The notes under the pieces: model-generated
Seen by the model: only the letters and a program-made list of their open reading frames with translations
Databases searched by the model: none
What the model was told of the DNA's origin: nothing
Made by a program: the position numbers and the translations under genes
Shown: one piece after another, positions 6,384 through 8,514 of the stretch
Layout: every line of letters begins with the position of its first letter
How positions within the stretch are numbered: position 1 is the first letter of the stretch
From: HGM04593 sp045657945
GTDB taxonomy: Bacteria > Bacteroidota > Bacteroidia > Bacteroidales > Bacteroidaceae
Length of the DNA stretch: 8,514 bases
Direction of reading: 5' to 3'
Assembly (NCBI GenBank): GCA_045657945.1
Contig: JAZOUB010000044.1
Coordinates: forward strand, 1-8,514

Positions 6384-7727
6384 TCACATCACAGCCTCTT
6401 TAAATATTTCGCTCACCGTTGGATGCGGGAACACCGTGCGACGCAGCTGCTCAACCGACAGTCCGTTGGTAATTGCCATGCAGGCAGCGCAGATGAACTC
6501 GCTCGACGAGTTGCCAAGCATGTGCACGCCAAGCACCTTGTCATCGGGAGTAACAAGCACCTTGCAAAGGCCTGTCACACCCTCGTTCTCGGCAACAAAA
6601 CGACCCGAATAGGTCATCGGCAACTTATGCAGGTGGTATTCAATACCGGCATTCACGGCCTGCTCCTCGGTAAGACCTACACCGGCAACCTCGGGGTTTG
6701 TATAAACGATACCCGGAATGGCATTGTACTCCATACAGTCCTCAAAGCCCAATATGTGGTTCACGGCAACCTCGGCCTCGCGACTAGCAGTGTGCGCCAA
6801 CAATGAGAAACCGGTGACATCACCTGCAGCATATACATTGGGGAGTGATGTCTGCATCACACCATTCACCTTTATTCCACGCTCCACATCAACAGCCAAG
6901 TTCTCGAGTCCATAACCTTTCAACACCGGCCTGCGACCCACGCTCACAAGAATCTTGTCGCCCTCGCACTGTTGTGCGTTGCCCTCGGCATCGGTATAAT
7001 GAACTGTATTACCATCGACAGCAGTAACCTTGCATTGCAGGCAGAACTTCACGCCGCGCTTTGCATATATGCCACGCAACATCTCGCTCACCTCCTTGTC
7101 CATTCCGCCAAGAATCTCGGGCAACATCTCAATTACCGTCACCGGAATGCCAAGACTGTTGCAATAGCTTGCGAACTCCATGCCGATGACACCACCGCCA
7201 ATAACGACAAGGCTCGACGGTGCCTCGGCAAGTGCAAGCATCTCGCGGTTTGTCACCACGGCTGCATTGCCCTCAACACCCGGGATTGGCGGCACAAAAG
7301 CCTCGCTTCCCGTGCAGATGAGCAGCCTCTTTGCCTCGTAAGACTGACCCTCGCAACCCACAACGACACCCTGCTCATCGCCACGCTCAATCATGGCCTC
7401 GCCACGCACCACCGCAACATTGCAAGCCTCGAGTTTCATCTTTATACCACCGACAAGCTTGCGCACAACCTTTGTCTTGCGGTCCATAATCTTCTTGTAC
7501 TCGTAGGACACCTCGCCGGCCGTGATGCCATACTTCTTGCCACCAGTAGCGTGGTCATACATCTTTGCACTGTAAAGCAGCGTCTTTGTAGGTATGCAGC
7601 CCTCGTTAAGGCACACACCACCAAGTTCGCGTTTTTCAAACAAAACTACAGCAAGCCCGGCTGCACCGGCTCTCTCTGCAGCCACATAACCGGCGGGACC
7701 ACCGCCAATAATAGCCAAGTCGTACAT
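6384..7727 (-). CDS. lpdA: Dihydrolipoyl dehydrogenase (E3)
   Basis: This FAD enzyme re-oxidises the dihydrolipoyl arm of 2-oxo-acid dehydrogenase complexes or of the glycine cleavage system, passing electrons to NAD+. I start it at the ATG at 7727, giving 447 residues beginning MYDLAIIGGGPAGYVA. The open frame extends to 7823, but that extension would add 32 unrelated residues and run through the promoter and its palindrome. Marks in order: FAD motif GGGPAG (8-13), the redox disulfide C39/C44 in GGVCLNEGC, NAD motif GGGVIGMEFA (177-186), FAD motif AAGDVTG (300-306), and the catalytic pair H435/E440 in FPHPTVSE. No E1, E2 or glycine-cleavage gene is nearby, so which complex it serves cannot be told. 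The gene ends with two stops in a row. Confidence 0.93.
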   Translation of the reverse strand: MYDLAIIGGGPAGYVAAERAGAAGLAVVLFEKRELGGVCLNEGCIPTKTLLYSAKMYDHATGGKKYGITAGEVSYEYKKIMDRKTKVVRKLVGGIKMKLEACNVAVVRGEAMIERGDEQGVVVGCEGQSYEAKRLLICTGSEAFVPPIPGVEGNAAVVTNREMLALAEAPSSLVVIGGGVIGMEFASYCNSLGIPVTVIEMLPEILGGMDKEVSEMLRGIYAKRGVKFCLQCKVTAVDGNTVHYTDAEGNAQQCEGDKILVSVGRRPVLKGYGLENLAVDVERGIKVNGVMQTSLPNVYAAGDVTGFSLLAHTASREAEVAVNHILGFEDCMEYNAIPGIVYTNPEVAGVGLTEEQAVNAGIEYHLHKLPMTYSGRFVAENEGVTGLCKVLVTPDDKVLGVHMLGNSSSEFICAACMAITNGLSVEQLRRTVFPHPTVSEIFKEAVM

Positions 7728-7753
7728 AAGAATTATGTTTATTGGATTAACCA

Positions 7754-7797
7754 AATAAGTTTGCACCACCGGCAAACGCCGGTACTGCAAACTTATT
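7754..7797. repeat. 44-bp nested palindrome over the lpdA transcription start
   Basis: The outer arms AATAAGTTTGCA (7754-7765) and TGCAAACTTATT (7786-7797) are perfectly complementary over 12 bp. Inside them, ACCGGC (7768-7773) pairs with GCCGGT (7778-7783) around a 4-base loop, with only a 2x2 mismatch between the two stems. The upstream outer arm contains the -7 element of the lpdA promoter. RNA starting 5-8 bases beyond that element would begin with the inner GC hairpin. It may be an operator, a 5' stabilising hairpin, or both. No U-run follows on either strand, so it is not a standard terminator. Confidence 0.75.
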
Positions 7798-7818
7798 AAA
7801 AATACGCGACAAAACAAA
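7788..7818 (-). promoter_or_regulatory. Bacteroidetes-type promoter for lpdA
   Basis: On the minus strand, TTTG (7818-7815) is followed after exactly 19 bases by TAAGTTTG (7795-7788). This is a full match to the TTTG-N19-TAnnTTTG consensus of the Bacteroidetes primary sigma factor. Transcription would start near 7782, leaving a ~55-base leader before the ATG at 7727. The promoter lies inside the long open frame upstream of that ATG, which supports the shorter lpdA start. Confidence 0.8.
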
Positions 7819-7851
7819 CGCAATGTTTATCTTTTGAAAAATAAATTGGGG

Positions 7852-7871
7852 AGCATGCCTGGGGGCATGCT
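7852..7871 (-). terminator. 8-bp hairpin just after the lipoprotein gene
   Basis: AGCATGCC-CCCA-GGCATGCT on the minus strand folds into a perfect 8-bp stem with a 4-base loop, 9 bases after the stop. It is followed by CCCCAATTTATTTTT, an interrupted and late T-run, so as an intrinsic terminator it is only fair. Stem-loops with about 8 bp and 4-base loops placed just after the variable region also serve as recognition structures in diversity-generating retroelements, an alternative given the gene it follows. Confidence 0.6.
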
Positions 7872-7880
7872 GTTAGCAAA

Positions 7881-8514
7881 TTACTTTGAAACGGGGCGAA
7901 CGGATTGACCGCCGTAGCGGCTGCCGTCGAACCAGACGTGATAGCCGCAATTGAACTTCAAGTTGAAAGCGAAGTAGCTGAAATCGCTGTAAAGCGATGA
8001 CGACCAGTAGTAACCGTAACTACCTCTGTAGCCGACTTCCGTACCGCGGCGATAGCCCGCAGCGGGGAGGAAGATGCTGGTGCCGTTGGGACCGGTGACG
8101 GTGTAACCGGGTACGCCATTGAGTTCTGTCCACTCCCAGCTACACTCGTTAAGCAGTTCACGCTGTTCATCTGTAGTGGGCATGCGCCAGGTGCCACCCC
8201 ATTTTACATGGGCTACGTCGTCTTGAGGTTCAAGGACAGTTTTGTTATCCACTCTGCCATAATCGCTATCGGTGCAATACTTGGTCATGTTATCATTATC
8301 GCCTTTACACCATTTGTAGGTGCTCAAATCGTAGTTGCTCTTCTCCTCGGTTTCGCCCCAGGCATAATAACCACCGAATTCTTCAGGTTTTGTTGCACCT
8401 ACATTGCAGGTTGCCCATTTTATACCGCTTGGCAAACCGAGGTCAACATATTCATGACCATTGTATGGGTCATTCTTGCTATCTCCACAAGATACAAGGA
8501 ACGATGACAGTGCC
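7881..8514 (-). CDS. Surface lipoprotein with Fibrobacter-paralogous (TIGR02145-like) C-type-lectin-fold domain, 5' end missing
   Basis: The frame is open to the window edge, giving 210 residues and no start. The visible N-terminus ALSSFLVSCGDSKNDPYNG is the end of a lipoprotein signal peptide. The lipobox is LVSC with the lipidated cysteine at 8489-8487, followed by a polar tail, so only a few residues of signal peptide are missing and the protein should be anchored in the outer membrane. The internal TTG at 8435 is not the true start. After the tail comes one domain: EYVDLGLPSGIKWATCNVGA, YYAWGE, WGGTWRMPTTDEQRELL, FLPAAGYRRG, GYYWSSSL and SVRPVSK at the end. This is the arrangement of the 'Fibrobacter succinogenes major paralogous domain' seen in many gut Bacteroidales surface proteins. 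The function of these proteins is mostly unknown; ligand binding is plausible. The last stretch before SVRPV looks hypervariable (see the separate entry). Confidence 0.85.
   Translation of the reverse strand, partial: ALSSFLVSCGDSKNDPYNGHEYVDLGLPSGIKWATCNVGATKPEEFGGYYAWGETEEKSNYDLSTYKWCKGDNDNMTKYCTDSDYGRVDNKTVLEPQDDVAHVKWGGTWRMPTTDEQRELLNECSWEWTELNGVPGYTVTGPNGTSIFLPAAGYRRGTEVGYRGSYGYYWSSSLYSDFSYFAFNLKFNCGYHVWFDGSRYGGQSVRPVSK
7908..7991 (-). other. Candidate DGR-type variable region at the lipoprotein C-terminus
   Basis: Of the 28 codons between YWSSSL and QSVRPV, 20 end in C, and nearly all belong to the NNC set (TAC, AGC, TTC, GGC, CAC, GTC, GAC, TGC, AAC, CGC). By contrast, 5 of the 19 codons nearest the lipobox end in C. 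DGR variable regions arise by copying a template rich in AAC codons with A changed to any base, which leaves this signature. The residues are rich in Y, F, S, G, N and D, placed where a C-type-lectin fold exposes its binding face. I see no template repeat or reverse transcriptase in this window, so active diversification is unproven. Confidence 0.42.

Noticed and set aside
7728..7823. Extra 32 residues at the N-terminus of the lpdA open frame
   Set aside because: They precede the normal MYDLAIIGGG start, are not dehydrogenase-like, and their coding stretch holds the promoter and palindrome of the gene.
8433..8435. TTG at 8435 as start of the lipoprotein gene
   Set aside because: The frame continues upstream through a lipobox (LVSC) and polar tail to the window edge, so the true start is outside.

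Overview
The window looks like a chromosomal segment from a member of the Bacteroidales (Bacteroides/Prevotella-like). The evidence is the arginine gene order argR - GNAT acetyltransferase - argG - argC - argD, promoters of the TTTG/TAnnTTTG Bacteroidetes type, A-rich rather than Shine-Dalgarno-rich starts, a lipoprotein with the repeated GYR...YWSS...SVRPV type of C-terminus common in gut Bacteroidales, and an IS3-type transposase start of a kind familiar from that phylum. Every gene I can support reads on the minus strand, so transcription runs from high to low coordinates.

Layout, in the direction of transcription. (1) 8514-7881: the 3' part of a surface lipoprotein gene, whose start lies just outside the window. 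Its last ~28 codons before the conserved SVRPV end are strongly biased to NNC codons, which is what the variable region of a diversity-generating retroelement (DGR) target looks like. An 8-bp-stem hairpin lies just after the stop. (2) 7818-7727: a good Bacteroidetes promoter, a 44-bp nested palindrome over the predicted transcription start, then lpdA (7727-6384), a dihydrolipoyl dehydrogenase. (3) 6288-4987: ino1, myo-inositol-1-phosphate synthase, followed by a terminator with a GAAA loop at about 4905-4932. (4) 4813-2522: argR, a GNAT-family acyltransferase and argG with gaps of 15 and 27 bp, clearly one transcript. (5) A 176-bp gap carrying a second promoter, then argC and argD (2345-228), 18 bp apart. 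(6) 141-1: the left end of an IS3-family insertion sequence in the same orientation as argD, running out of the window.

How the genes work together: ArgC, ArgD and ArgG are arginine-pathway enzymes and ArgR is the expected arginine-sensing repressor, placed first in its own operon. No argA/argJ is seen. The GNAT protein between argR and argG is the natural candidate for the first step, acylation of glutamate. In Bacteroides fragilis the pathway is known to use N-succinylated intermediates, because its ArgF' is an N-succinylornithine transcarbamylase. ArgC and ArgD here may therefore act on succinyl rather than acetyl compounds; that is inference. ino1 and lpdA have no obvious partner genes in the window. 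ino1 presumably supplies inositol phosphate for inositol lipids, and lpdA supplies the E3 subunit to complexes encoded elsewhere.

Most notable: the DGR-like hypervariable C-terminus with its adjacent hairpin, the arginine-operon GNAT with a Cys-rich tail, the nested palindrome at the lpdA promoter, and the IS end hairpin that occludes the transposase start region downstream of argD. No reverse transcriptase, template repeat, tRNA, rRNA or CRISPR array was seen.
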